Below are positions 18,600 to 26,839 of a DNA stretch of 64,000 bases, in pieces. Origin of the DNA: Dehalococcoidia bacterium (GTDB taxonomy: Bacteria; Chloroflexota; Dehalococcoidia; Bin125); the NCBI GenBank assembly GCA_022826965.1, contig JAJDTU010000009.1:62001-126000 (forward strand), written 5' to 3'. The translations under genes were made by a program, and so were the position numbers. Under the pieces are notes generated by a model that saw only the letters and a list, made by a program, of their open reading frames with translations, made no database searches and had not been told where the DNA came from. How positions within the stretch are numbered: the first letter of the stretch is position 1; each line of letters begins with the position of its first letter.

Positions 18600-20512
18600 T
18601 CTGCCTCCTCCGCTTCCTCGACCTCTTCGTCCTCGATGTAGGTCACGGGCGATGGATCGTCCGTTCGTTCGTCGACCTCCGCGGCCAACGCATCGTCTGC
18701 GTCGCGATCTTGATTGCCGTCGTCCGGACCCGACCCGTCAATCTCCGGAGCCGTCTTCCAGGCATCCGGTTGAGCAACGTACGCAGTCGGCGGGACGCCG
18801 AGGTAGGGCAGGACCACGGCCATCAACTCGGAGAAGATCGGCGCCGCAACGATGCCGCCGTACAGCTCGCCCTGCGGACGGTCGATCCGAATCAGCACCA
18901 CAACCCGCGGGTCGTCGGCGGGTGCGAAACCGGCAAACGAAGCCAGCGATTCATCCTCGAGATACACCCCCTCCTCCACCACATCCGATGTGCCCGACTT
19001 GCCCGCCACCGGCCAGCCGTCCACCTGGGCGGGATGACCCAGAACGCCGTCGACCACCGCCTGCATCATCCACGTGAGGGTCGCCGCAGTCTCGCGACTG
19101 ATGGCGCGCGCTCCCGTCCTCGGTTCGAACCGCGTCACCCCCTCCTCCGTGATCACCGCCGACACGAGACGCGGCTGCACCGGCTCGCCGCCGCGCGCGA
19201 TCGTCGCATACGCCTGCACGACCTGCAGCGGCGTCACCGCGATGCCCTGACCGAACGAGTTCGTCGCCAGCTGCGCCGGCGACCAGGTGATGTCGGTCGA
19301 ATCCGTGACCACCCCGCCGATCTCTCCCGGCAGCCCCGATTGCGTGCTCTGACCGAATCCGAACTTGTAGACGTACTCGTAGTACTTGCGAGCCCCAAGC
19401 TGCTGCACCACCCAGACGCTGCCCGTATTCAGCGAGCGCTGCAACACCTGCGTCATCGTCTGTTCCCCGTGATAGGAGAGATCGAAATTCTTGATCGTCC
19501 GATCCCCGATCACCACAGCCCCGGTGTCGACGAACGTCGTGTCCGGCGAGACGATGCCCAGGTCAAGCGCCGCGGCCATCGTGACGATCTTCATCGTTGA
19601 ACCCGGCTCATAGATGTCCGACGCCGCGCGCGAACGCAGCAACGCCATCGAGTCCGGGTCGTCCAGATCGATGGTCGTCGGGTCATAGCTGGGCAGCGAG
19701 GCCAGAGCCAGGATGTCGCCATTGCGTGGGTCCATCATGATGATGTGCCCGCCCTGCGCGTCCCACTGCTGCACCGCTTTGCGCAACGTTGTCTCCGCGA
19801 CCCACTGCAGGTTGCGGTCGATCGTCAGCACGATCGTCGAGCCGTGCTCGTACGGCAACTCCGCCCGCGGGCCGAACGGAATCGCCTGCCCCAGTCCATC
19901 CACTTCCTGGATCAACAGACCCGCTTCGCCCGCCAGCGTCGCGTCGAGCTCGTACTCCAGACCGGCCAGACCCTGTTCGTCCCGTCCCACCAGGCCGATC
20001 ACCGGAGCGGCCATCGAACCCTCCAAGTACCGCCGCGACGATGTCTTGCGCACCTGCACCCCATGCAGCGCCTCAGCATGGATCTGCGCGCCCAGTGCAT
20101 TCGAGAGGCCGTAGGCAATCAGAGCATCATGGCCGCCGCCCGCATGTGTCTGCGCCGCGAGCGAGAGCACCAGCGACTCGTCCGCCCGAAGCAGCTCGGC
20201 CAGCCGTCGAGACGCCGCCGTGGGCTGGAAATCCGAGCGCGCCCAGAGGCGCGTGTCCACGTGGACCTCCCACGCATCGATCGACGTCGCCAGCGGAAAT
20301 CCGTTGCGGTCGAGGATCGCCCCGCGCGGACCCTTCGTCTCGATCACCCAGGTGCGGTCGGCGAAGCTCTCGTGCTGCTCGTGCTCAATCACCTGGATCA
20401 CCACGAGACGCGCCACCACCACCACGGCCAGCGAGACGAACAAGCAAATCACCACCCGCATCCGCCACGTGGACACCGACTCGAAGCCACGGCCCAGGGA
20501 CGGACTCGCCAA
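18596..20512 (-). CDS. ftsI: Septal transpeptidase FtsI/PBP2-type
   Basis: This 638-residue class B penicillin-binding protein crosslinks septal peptidoglycan. One membrane span lies near residues 18-40. A dimerisation domain follows (GPRGAILDRNGFPLA), then the transpeptidase domain with SxxK at S305-K308 (EPGSTMKI), SxN at S360-N362 (RSLNTGS) and KSGT at 505-508. The last 80 residues are very acidic and low in complexity (ending EEAEEAE), a tail not usual for FtsI. A PASTA domain is not seen. It lies 25 bases after ftsL. Confidence 0.95.
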   Translation of the reverse strand: MASPSLGRGFESVSTWRMRVVICLFVSLAVVVVARLVVIQVIEHEQHESFADRTWVIETKGPRGAILDRNGFPLATSIDAWEVHVDTRLWARSDFQPTAASRRLAELLRADESLVLSLAAQTHAGGGHDALIAYGLSNALGAQIHAEALHGVQVRKTSSRRYLEGSMAAPVIGLVGRDEQGLAGLEYELDATLAGEAGLLIQEVDGLGQAIPFGPRAELPYEHGSTIVLTIDRNLQWVAETTLRKAVQQWDAQGGHIIMMDPRNGDILALASLPSYDPTTIDLDDPDSMALLRSRAASDIYEPGSTMKIVTMAAALDLGIVSPDTTFVDTGAVVIGDRTIKNFDLSYHGEQTMTQVLQRSLNTGSVWVVQQLGARKYYEYVYKFGFGQSTQSGLPGEIGGVVTDSTDITWSPAQLATNSFGQGIAVTPLQVVQAYATIARGGEPVQPRLVSAVITEEGVTRFEPRTGARAISRETAATLTWMMQAVVDGVLGHPAQVDGWPVAGKSGTSDVVEEGVYLEDESLASFAGFAPADDPRVVVLIRIDRPQGELYGGIVAAPIFSELMAVVLPYLGVPPTAYVAQPDAWKTAPEIDGSGPDDGNQDRDADDALAAEVDERTDDPSPVTYIEDEEVEEAEEAE

Positions 20513-20537
20513 TGTCCTGTCCTCTCTGCTCCGCGGG

Positions 20538-21050
20538 CTACTCGTAAATCAGGACGTCGAAAATCGAGCGCCAGACCGATGTCCCCGCGTCAGTCGAGGC
20601 GTGCTCAACACCGCCCGCCAACTCGCTGCCCGCCGGCAGGAAACGAGCGGGAAGCGTCCGCGCCGGTGGCGACTGTTCAACTTCCAACACCACGGTCGGT
20701 CGAGCCGGCACCATGTTCAGCCGCTCCACCGCCTGGTCCTTGACCCGCGCCAGCGATCCGAGCTGACCCACATGTGCGGCCAGTGACCGGATCTCCGAGT
20801 TCAGCTGTTCGCGTTCCGCCTCAAGCGCTCTCAACTCGGTCCCGCTCTCCGTCACGCTCGACGTTCGAATCACCGGCAGCGCAGCCGCGATACAGAGGCC
20901 AAACACTGCCAGCCAGGCCCAGGCCGGCATCCGCCCGGTGTAGCGCGGACGCCGCGGTAGCACCGGACTGGGCAGCGCGTGATGCGCATCGCTGGCCGCT
21001 GAGGTGGGCAATGACGCATCGAGCGTCGTCCTTGGTCTGGCCGTTGTCAT
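20538..21050 (-). CDS. ftsL: FtsL/DivIC-like divisome protein
   Basis: This 170-residue protein has the expected bitopic layout: a 40-residue cytoplasmic part, a membrane span at about 42-62 (AWAWLAVFGLCIAAALPVI), and a short coiled coil (LRALEAEREQLNSEIRSLAAHV) followed by a VKDQAVERLNMVPARP stretch typical of FtsL. A 50-residue extracellular tail follows. Sequence identity to any one family is weak, so the name rests on topology and on position before ftsI. No good ribosome-binding site precedes the ATG. It overlaps the stop of an upstream ORF as ATGA, which suggests coupled translation. Confidence 0.78.
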   Translation of the reverse strand: MTTARPRTTLDASLPTSAASDAHHALPSPVLPRRPRYTGRMPAWAWLAVFGLCIAAALPVIRTSSVTESGTELRALEAEREQLNSEIRSLAAHVGQLGSLARVKDQAVERLNMVPARPTVVLEVEQSPPARTLPARFLPAGSELAGGVEHASTDAGTSVWRSIFDVLIYE

Positions 21051-21457
21051 CGGAACGACGCAGATCGACTCGAGGTTCCAACCTCCCCGCGTCGCATCGC
21101 AATCCCAGCCGCTGCGCCGGCTGGGCGGTTACGGAAACTCGGCGGATCGGCGATCCGACCATGCAAAATCGACATAGAGTGAACGGGACGCACCTGCGTC
21201 CGGTGTCGGATCGCTCGGAAATCGTTGAGCGGACCGTGCGCGCAGACAGGGGGACGTAGTCCACGTTCGCCATGACGCAAGGCCATGGGCAACCGTGAGC
21301 TAGTGGGTTGGCGGCGGGGCTTCTCCTTCACTGTATTGGCTGTTGAATAGTCCCCTGCGCACGATCCGCTCAACGATTTCCGAGCGCGCTCCCGGCGCTC
21401 GCGCTGCTCCTGTTCACTGACCCAACAACTGGGCTGCTGGTGCTGCTGCTGAGGCAT
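21047..21457 (-). other. Structured rsmH-ftsL spacer, or 136-codon coupled ORF
   Basis: This is the only stretch over 300 bases without a clear gene. An ORF of 136 codons fills it: its ATG shares a base with the rsmH TGA (TGATG) and its TGA overlaps the ftsL ATG (ATGA), as real genes here do. The product is Gln/Arg/Ser-rich, has no family I recognise, and after about 30 codons uses codons unlike its neighbours. The DNA is unusually palindromic. There is an 8-bp stem with 6-base loop at 21104-21125, a 7-bp stem at 21143-21157, a 7-bp stem at 21186-21201, a 6-bp one at 21072-21085, and a 30-bp near-perfect inverted repeat (21212-21241 and 21357-21386). It may be an RNA-structured leader for ftsL-ftsI, a translated linker, or both. 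Confidence 0.45.
21212..21386. repeat. 30-bp inverted repeat pair with 115-base spacer
   Basis: Arms at 21212-21241 and 21357-21386 are reverse complements with one mismatch in 30. Similarity continues weakly inward (an AGGGG(G)AC stretch) after a short insertion. Such long matching arms are not expected by chance in 400 bases. They could form a long RNA stem or be the remains of an inverted duplication. Confidence 0.8.
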
Positions 21458-22356
21458 CAGATCGCCTCCGCAGCGCGTAGGCGCGCGCTGCGCGCCCGAG
21501 GGTTTCGCTCGATCTCATCGACCGTGGGCCGCATCACTCGTCGAGTGAGCGTACGGAAGCTCGGCGTCGGACCCGTGGATTGCTCCGACAGGAACCGCTT
21601 CACGATCCGGTCCTCCAATGAGTGAAAGGCGATCACGACGAGGCGTCCGCCGATCCGCAGCATCCCGCGCACCTGCTCGAGGAACGCCGCCAGGCGTTCG
21701 AGCTCGCGGTTCACCTCGAGCCGGATCGCCTGGAACACCCGCGTCGCCGGATGAATGCGCGCACCAGGCCGCATGCCTATCGCATCCACGACCGCTTGAG
21801 CCAGCTCCGTCGTCGTCGCAATCGGCCGACGCTCAACAATCCCGCGAGCGATCCGCCGCGAGCGGCGCTCCTCCCCGTACTCGAAAATCAGATTGGCCAG
21901 TTCGGTACTCGGCCATTCATTGACGATCTCGTGGGCAGTGACTGCCTCGCGCTCATCGCTCGGACCCATCCGCATATCCAGCGGACCCTCCACTCGGATA
22001 GCAAACCCGCGCTCGGCGATGTCGAGCTGCATCGATGAGACGCCCAGGTCGCAGAACACGCCATCCAGCGGAGCCATGTCCGTATCGGCTACGACAGCCG
22101 CGCTCTGATCCAGCCAGCAACGCCGAAGCGTCGCTCGCGCCTCGAACTGGGCCAGGCGTTCACCTGCCGCGCTCAGCGCTTCGGGATCCGCGTCGGTGCC
22201 CAGCAATCGACCGTCCGGCGCCGAAGCCTCAAGGATCGCCAGCGCGTGACCCCCCAGCCCGACCGTGCCGTCGAGATAGCGCCCGCCCGGGCGAACCTCG
22301 AGCATCGCCAACGCCTCGTCCAGCATGACCGGGAGATGCCCTGCGGAGGATGCCAT
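21457..22356 (-). CDS. rsmH: 16S rRNA (cytosine1402-N4)-methyltransferase
   Basis: This 299-residue SAM-dependent enzyme methylates C1402 in the decoding centre. HLPVMLDEALAML is the N-terminal motif, LDGTVGLGGHALAILE the SAM site, and GVFCDLGVSSMQLDIAERGF and the C-terminal RPTVDEIERNPRARSARLRAAE are diagnostic. The start at MASSAGHLPV shares one base with the mraZ stop. The much longer frame upstream is a shadow of mraZ. Confidence 0.96.
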   Translation of the reverse strand: MASSAGHLPVMLDEALAMLEVRPGGRYLDGTVGLGGHALAILEASAPDGRLLGTDADPEALSAAGERLAQFEARATLRRCWLDQSAAVVADTDMAPLDGVFCDLGVSSMQLDIAERGFAIRVEGPLDMRMGPSDEREAVTAHEIVNEWPSTELANLIFEYGEERRSRRIARGIVERRPIATTTELAQAVVDAIGMRPGARIHPATRVFQAIRLEVNRELERLAAFLEQVRGMLRIGGRLVVIAFHSLEDRIVKRFLSEQSTGPTPSFRTLTRRVMRPTVDEIERNPRARSARLRAAEAI

Positions 22357-22823
22357 CAGGACTCCTCCGATCCGCTCTGGTTGTCCATCACCTCTGCCAG
22401 ATCCTCCAGCAGGTGGGCGTAGCCCTCGTCGATCGCGGCCTGCTCGGCCCGCCACGTGTCTGCGCTCCAGATTTCCAGGTAGTCGCCCATGCCCACCACC
22501 ACCGTGACCCCGTCCAGACCGCGCTCCTCCCGCATCGCAGGCGGAATCAGGATTCGCCCCTGGCGGTCGATCTCCACCCGCCGCACGCGGCCAAAGAAGC
22601 TGCGCGCCAGCCGGCGCGCCGACGGTCGACGCTTGTCGCCCACCGCGCGCACCTGCTTCTCCGCCTGGTAGCCGTCCGGCGTGTAGAGCTCGATCTGTCC
22701 GTCCGGACCCGGCAGCAGGAATCCGCCGTGCTCGAAAGACGTCCGATAGGCGGCAGGAATCGCCAGACGACCCCGGTCGTCCAGGCGATGTTCGTATTCC
22801 CCGGTGAAGTCGACCGTCGCCAC
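22356..22823 (-). CDS. mraZ: Transcriptional regulator MraZ
   Basis: This 155-residue protein has two SpoVT/AbrB-like DNA-binding units: FTGEYEHRLDDRGRLAIPAAYR at the start and RVEIDRQGRILIPPAMRE in the middle. MraZ forms a ring and in known cases represses its own dcw operon by binding TGGGN repeats upstream. Two such repeats lie 45-60 bases before the start here, so autoregulation is likely. It is first gene of the cluster and shares a base with rsmH. Confidence 0.96.
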   Translation of the reverse strand: MATVDFTGEYEHRLDDRGRLAIPAAYRTSFEHGGFLLPGPDGQIELYTPDGYQAEKQVRAVGDKRRPSARRLARSFFGRVRRVEIDRQGRILIPPAMREERGLDGVTVVVGMGDYLEIWSADTWRAEQAAIDEGYAHLLEDLAEVMDNQSGSEES

Positions 22824-22867
22824 GTGAGAAGCCCCGATTCGCGCTCTGATTCACGTTATGCCGATTC

Positions 22868-22882
22868 CCCCACATTTCCCCA
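22868..22882 (-). promoter_or_regulatory. MraZ operator, two TGGGG boxes
   Basis: On the minus strand TGGGG occurs at 22882-22878 and again at 22872-22868, a 10-base period. This matches the known MraZ target of TGGGN repeats separated by 5 bases. Only two boxes are clear; no third is found at the next period on either side. They lie between the candidate promoter and mraZ. Confidence 0.7.
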
Positions 22883-22900
22883 TCTCGGGGCCTTCGTCGT

Positions 22901-22930
22901 ACTCTAGTGACATAAGTCTTGGGAATGCAA
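22901..22930 (-). promoter_or_regulatory. Candidate dcw promoter
   Basis: On the minus strand TTGCAT (22930-22925) and TAGAGT (22906-22901) are spaced by 18 bases, a fair match to a housekeeping sigma promoter. It would place the start site just ahead of the MraZ boxes. Other weak matches are possible. Confidence 0.4.
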
Positions 22931-22997
22931 CCCCGCATCAGGGAATCCGCGTCCAGCGACTCGCCTGCGACTCGCCGGCGCCGCAGCGGTGCCCGGG

Positions 22998-23060
22998 TTG
23001 TCCACATTCAGAGTGGAAAAGATGCCCCTGGGTCCGCACAGCGGTGGATAATGTGGATAT
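22998..23060. promoter_or_regulatory. Cluster of DnaA-box-like 9-mers
   Basis: Within 63 bases there are TTGTCCACA (22998-23006), the reverse complements of TTATCCACC (23043-23051) and of ATATCCACA (23052-23060), each one base from TTATNCACA, and a weaker reverse TTTTCCACT (23012-23020). They lie in the divergent region between mraZ and mogA. DnaA could regulate one or both operons. No AT-rich unwinding element or dnaA/dnaN gene is nearby, so this is probably not the origin. Confidence 0.5.
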
Positions 23061-23098
23061 ATCGCCGCTCAAGAGGACCAGCCGGACTGAACACGCTC

Positions 23099-23584
23099 AT
23101 GCCCAACGAATTCACCGCCGCCGTCCTCACCCTCTCTGATCAGGGAGCCGCCGGTCGGCGAGAGGACACCTCCGGACCCGCGGTCAGAAAACGTCTGGCG
23201 GAACTCGGAATCGCTGTCACCGACCACGCGATCCAGCCCGACGATCCCGACCTGACCGTCGATCGGCTTCGCGAGTGGGTGGACACCGGCGTCAGCCTGA
23301 TCGTGACGACCGGCGGCACGGGATTCGGACCCCGAGACAACACGCCCGAGGCGACCCGCCGGGTGATCGAGCGGGACGCTCCGGGGCTGGCCGAACTCAT
23401 GCGCGCCGCGGGTCTGCGCAAGACCCCTATGGCGGCCCTCTCGCGCGGCCTCTGCGGGATTGCCGCACGCACCCTGATCGTCAATCTGCCCGGCTCCGAG
23501 CGCGCCGTGCGAGAGAATCTCGATGCGCTCGCGCCGGTATTGCCGCACGCACTGCAGCTCATCGGCGGCGACACTGAACACTAG
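23099..23584 (+). CDS. Molybdenum cofactor biosynthesis protein MogA/MoaB
   Basis: This 161-residue protein matches the MogA/MoaB fold, which adenylates molybdopterin before molybdenum insertion. AAVLTLSDQGAAGRREDTSGP is the N-terminal strand and the conserved SD. LIVTTGGTGFGPRDNTPEAT is the molybdopterin-binding loop with its GGTG, and LPGSERAVRENL is the C-terminal motif. The start at MPNEFTA fits the family; the frame is open further upstream but the sequence there is not conserved. A spacing of 39 bases separates it from the radical SAM gene. Confidence 0.9.
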   Translation: MPNEFTAAVLTLSDQGAAGRREDTSGPAVRKRLAELGIAVTDHAIQPDDPDLTVDRLREWVDTGVSLIVTTGGTGFGPRDNTPEATRRVIERDAPGLAELMRAAGLRKTPMAALSRGLCGIAARTLIVNLPGSERAVRENLDALAPVLPHALQLIGGDTEH

Positions 23585-23623
23585 TGGCTATCCCGCGATG
23601 CAGCCGCGCCTAGACTGGAACCG

Positions 23624-25369
23624 ATGGCTCAACGTTCTCTGTCACGCGGAATCGCCACAGCTCGGCAGCGCCTCGCCGCCGAGTCTGGCGCAGTCGTCAA
23701 GGACTGGGGCGGACGCCTGCCTTTGGCGCTGGTCTATCCCAACAGCTACTACCTCGGGATGTCCAACCTCGGTCTGCAGACGATCTACGGACTGCTCAAC
23801 GCGCGGTCCGACATCGTCTGCGAGCGCGCCTTCTACGATCCGCCGCACAAGACCGAACGCGGCGATAACCCGGCGCTCGCTCCGATCACGATCGAGTCCC
23901 AACGGCCGCTGGCCGACTTCCCCGTGGTCGCCTACACGCTGACCTATGAGATCGACTACTACCACGTCGTGCGCTCGCTCGAAGCCGCGCAGATCGAGCC
24001 CTTGAGCATCAACCGCGACGACGGCGACCCGCTGATTATCGCCGGCGGCGCCGCTGTCATCACCAATCCGTTGCCGCTGGCCGACTGCTTCGACGCCTTC
24101 GTGATCGGCGAGGCTGAGCCAATCCTCGAGCAGCTGATCGACACCTTCAGCGAGTACGCCTACAGCCCCCGCGCCGACCAGCTCGACGCACTGGCCGACA
24201 TCCCCGGCGTGTTCGTCCCCGCTCGAGGCGCCGGCGACGGAGTCGAGCGACAGTGGGTGCGCGACATCTCCACGACCGAGGCGATGTCGCTGGTCCTCAC
24301 CGACGAGACCGAGTTCAACCAGATGACCCTGATCGAAGCCGCCCGCGGCTGCGGTCGCGGCTGCCGATTCTGCATCGCAGGTTATGTCTTCCGGCCGCCC
24401 CGCTACCGTCCCCTCGAGTCGCTCCTGAATCAGGTCGAACAGGGCCTGCAGCGCAGCGAGCGCGTTGGCCTGCTGGGCGCGGCGGTCGCCGACCATCCCC
24501 AGCTCGCCGAACTCGCCGTCGAGGCCGACCGCCTCGGCGGACGCGTGTCCGTCTCATCCCTCCGCGTCGACAACCTCGCGCCCGAGCTGCTCGATGTCCT
24601 CGCTCGAGGCGGCACCCGAACCGTGACGCTCGCGCCCGAGGCCGGCTCCGAGCGCATGCGCCAGCGGATCAACAAGGCGGTCTCTGAGGAACACATCATC
24701 GACGCCGCCGACAAGGTCGGAGCCGCGGCGATGAACCGGCTCAAGCTCTACTTCATGATCGGCCTGCCCGACGAAGAGGATGAAGACGTTGAGGAGATGG
24801 CCCGCCTCGGCCTGGCGCTCAAACAACGCCTCGACGCGCATGGCCACGGAACCGAACTGGTGATGTCGGTCGGGCCGCTCGTGCCCAAGCCGGCGACGGC
24901 CTACCAGGAGCTGATCCAGTCCGACGCCGGTTTGGTCAAGCACCGTCAAAAGATCCTCCAGTCGGCCTTCCGCAACACCGGCATCCGGCTGCGCGGCGAC
25001 AGTCCGACCTGGGCCCGCATCGACGACATCTGCTCGCGCTCCGACCAGCGCCTCGCGCACGCCATCCTCGAGATGGAGGCGCCGTCTGCCCGCGAATGGA
25101 TGCGCGCCGCCGGCGAGTGGAATCTCGACGGTCCCCTCCCCTGGGGTTCCGGCCCCGGACCCTGGTCGGCCGTCGAGACGGGCATCACCGCCCGATTCTT
25201 TGAACGCGAACTGTCGAAACACCGCCGCGAGAAGGCGACCATCGCCTGTCCGCCGCCCGAGATCGGCTGCAACATGTGCGGCGTCTGCGGCGGCAACGAG
25301 ATTCCTTCCTACTCGCCCACCATCGTCCCGTTGGCAACCGTCGCGCCGGAAGCGGTCGTCGGAGTCTGA
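23624..25369 (+). CDS. Radical SAM protein, TIGR03960-like
   Basis: This 581-residue protein has a B12-binding-like N-terminal domain (LALVYPNSYYLGMSNLGLQTIYGLLN) and a radical SAM core with the 4Fe-4S motif CGRGCRFC near residue 240. A distal Cys cluster, PPPEIGCNMCGVCGG, lies near the end. The family is widespread and commonly followed by a short TIGR03936-type partner. That partner is not present here; yggS follows with one intervening base. The reaction is not known for certain. Confidence 0.85.
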   Translation: MAQRSLSRGIATARQRLAAESGAVVKDWGGRLPLALVYPNSYYLGMSNLGLQTIYGLLNARSDIVCERAFYDPPHKTERGDNPALAPITIESQRPLADFPVVAYTLTYEIDYYHVVRSLEAAQIEPLSINRDDGDPLIIAGGAAVITNPLPLADCFDAFVIGEAEPILEQLIDTFSEYAYSPRADQLDALADIPGVFVPARGAGDGVERQWVRDISTTEAMSLVLTDETEFNQMTLIEAARGCGRGCRFCIAGYVFRPPRYRPLESLLNQVEQGLQRSERVGLLGAAVADHPQLAELAVEADRLGGRVSVSSLRVDNLAPELLDVLARGGTRTVTLAPEAGSERMRQRINKAVSEEHIIDAADKVGAAAMNRLKLYFMIGLPDEEDEDVEEMARLGLALKQRLDAHGHGTELVMSVGPLVPKPATAYQELIQSDAGLVKHRQKILQSAFRNTGIRLRGDSPTWARIDDICSRSDQRLAHAILEMEAPSAREWMRAAGEWNLDGPLPWGSGPGPWSAVETGITARFFERELSKHRREKATIACPPPEIGCNMCGVCGGNEIPSYSPTIVPLATVAPEAVVGV

Positions 25370-25370
25370 G

Positions 25371-26042
25371 GTGTCCATCAGGGCAAACCTGGACGAAGTT
25401 CGCCTTCGCATCACGGACGCCTGCCAGCGCGCCGGTCGCGATCCGTCCCGGGTGAACCTGATCGCCGTCTCAAAGTCGTTCCCGGTCGAGGTGATCACGG
25501 AGGCGGCGGCCCACGGACAGCGACACTTCGGCGAGAACCGCGTTCAGGAGGGCCTGGCCAAGCTGCAGCAACTGCCGCCGTCCGACGCTGAAGTCGACAT
25601 CCACCTGATCGGCCATCTGCAGCGAAACAAGGCGCGCCACGCCGGCAGCTTCGCCTCCGTCCAGTCGGTCGACAGCCTGCGCTTGGCAGAAGCGATCTCA
25701 CGTCGCCTCGACCGCGATCTGCCGATCCTGCTTGAGGTGAACGTGGCGCAGGAAGCGTCCAAGTACGGATTCCGGCTCGATGAAGTTCCCCAGGCCCTGG
25801 AGCAGATTCAGACGCTCGAACGTCTCGACGTACGCGGTCTGATGACCGTCGCGCCGGAGGTCGCCGACCCGGAAGAAGTTCGTCCCGTGTTCGCCGCCTT
25901 GAAGGACCTGGCAGAGAAGCTCTCCCTGCCCGAGCTCAGCATGGGCATGACCAACGACTACGCTGTAGCCATCGAGGAAGGCTCCACGATGGTCCGAATC
26001 GGACGCGCCATCTTCGGCGAGCGGCCGGAGGCTCCGGCATGA
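25371..26042 (+). CDS. yggS: PLP homeostasis protein YggS/PLPBP
   Basis: This 223-residue single-domain alanine racemase-like fold binds PLP and buffers its level. The PLP lysine lies in LIAVSKSF. HFGENRVQEGLAKLQ, IHLIGHLQRNKARHA and ELSMGMTNDYAVAIEEGSTMVRIGRAIFG are signature segments. The start is a GTG two bases after the upstream stop. It overlaps proC by 4 bases, the classical yggS-proC-yggT order. Confidence 0.95.
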   Translation: MSIRANLDEVRLRITDACQRAGRDPSRVNLIAVSKSFPVEVITEAAAHGQRHFGENRVQEGLAKLQQLPPSDAEVDIHLIGHLQRNKARHAGSFASVQSVDSLRLAEAISRRLDRDLPILLEVNVAQEASKYGFRLDEVPQALEQIQTLERLDVRGLMTVAPEVADPEEVRPVFAALKDLAEKLSLPELSMGMTNDYAVAIEEGSTMVRIGRAIFGERPEAPA

Positions 26043-26839
26043 CCAGGATCGCCGTCATCGGCGGCGGAACCATGGGCGCGACCTTCATCCGAGCGGTCAC
26101 CAACGCCGGTCTCGTCGAGATGAGCGATCTCACCGTGTGCGAGATCGTTGCCGATCGGCGCGACTGGCTGACGAGTGAATTCAACGGCATCTCCGTCACC
26201 GCCGATCAGGGCGAAGCCGTCTCAAACGGCGAAGTCGTCTACCTCTCCGTCAAGCCACAGGACCTGCGCACACTCAGCGGCAACGACGCGACCGCTGCAC
26301 GCCTCCTGATCTCAATCCTGGCCGGATCGACGATCGCGGAAGTGCAGGCCTCGACCGGCGCCGAGCGGATCGTTCGGGCCATGCCCAACACACCGGCCCA
26401 GATCGGCCGTGGGTTCACCGCCTGGACCGCAACCACCGGCGTCACCTCGGACGAGCGCACCCTCGTCAGCGCGCTCCTCGATACGATGGGTGAACAGCTG
26501 TATGTCGAGGACGAGTCCGCCATCGACAAGATCACGGCCGTCTCCGGCAGCGGCCCCGCCTACGTGTTCCTGATCATCGAGGCCATGATCAACGCCGCCG
26601 TCAATGTCGGCCTACGGCCGGACGAAGCTCGCAGAATGGTCCTGCAAACCATCATCGGCTCCGCCGAGTTCACTTCGCAATCGGGATTGCACCCTGCGGT
26701 GTTGAAGGACATGGTCACCTCGCCCGGCGGCACGACCGCGGCCGGCTTGCGGGTGCTCGAGCAACAGGGCGTACGCGGCGCCATCATCGATGCCGTTGCC
26801 GCCGCCCACCAACGAGCTGAGGAACTGGGGCGACAATGA
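26039..26839 (+). CDS. proC: Pyrroline-5-carboxylate reductase
   Basis: This 266-residue enzyme catalyses the last step of proline synthesis. IAVIGGGTMGATFIRAV is the NAD(P) site, VRAMPNTPAQIGRG and ITAVSGSGPAYVFLIIEAM the substrate region, and LKDMVTSPGGTTAAGLRVLE the signature. ATGA overlaps occur on both sides. Confidence 0.96.
   Translation: MTRIAVIGGGTMGATFIRAVTNAGLVEMSDLTVCEIVADRRDWLTSEFNGISVTADQGEAVSNGEVVYLSVKPQDLRTLSGNDATAARLLISILAGSTIAEVQASTGAERIVRAMPNTPAQIGRGFTAWTATTGVTSDERTLVSALLDTMGEQLYVEDESAIDKITAVSGSGPAYVFLIIEAMINAAVNVGLRPDEARRMVLQTIIGSAEFTSQSGLHPAVLKDMVTSPGGTTAAGLRVLEQQGVRGAIIDAVAAAHQRAEELGRQ

Noticed and set aside
20821-21273. A minus-strand frame starting MANVDYVPLS between rsmH and ftsL
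   Set aside because: The first residues look protein-like, but there is no ribosome-binding site and most of it overlaps ftsL in another frame.
22998-23060. The DnaA-box cluster as the replication origin
   Set aside because: No AT-rich unwinding region, no dnaA, dnaN, gyrB or rpmH nearby, and the sampled skew does not change sign here.
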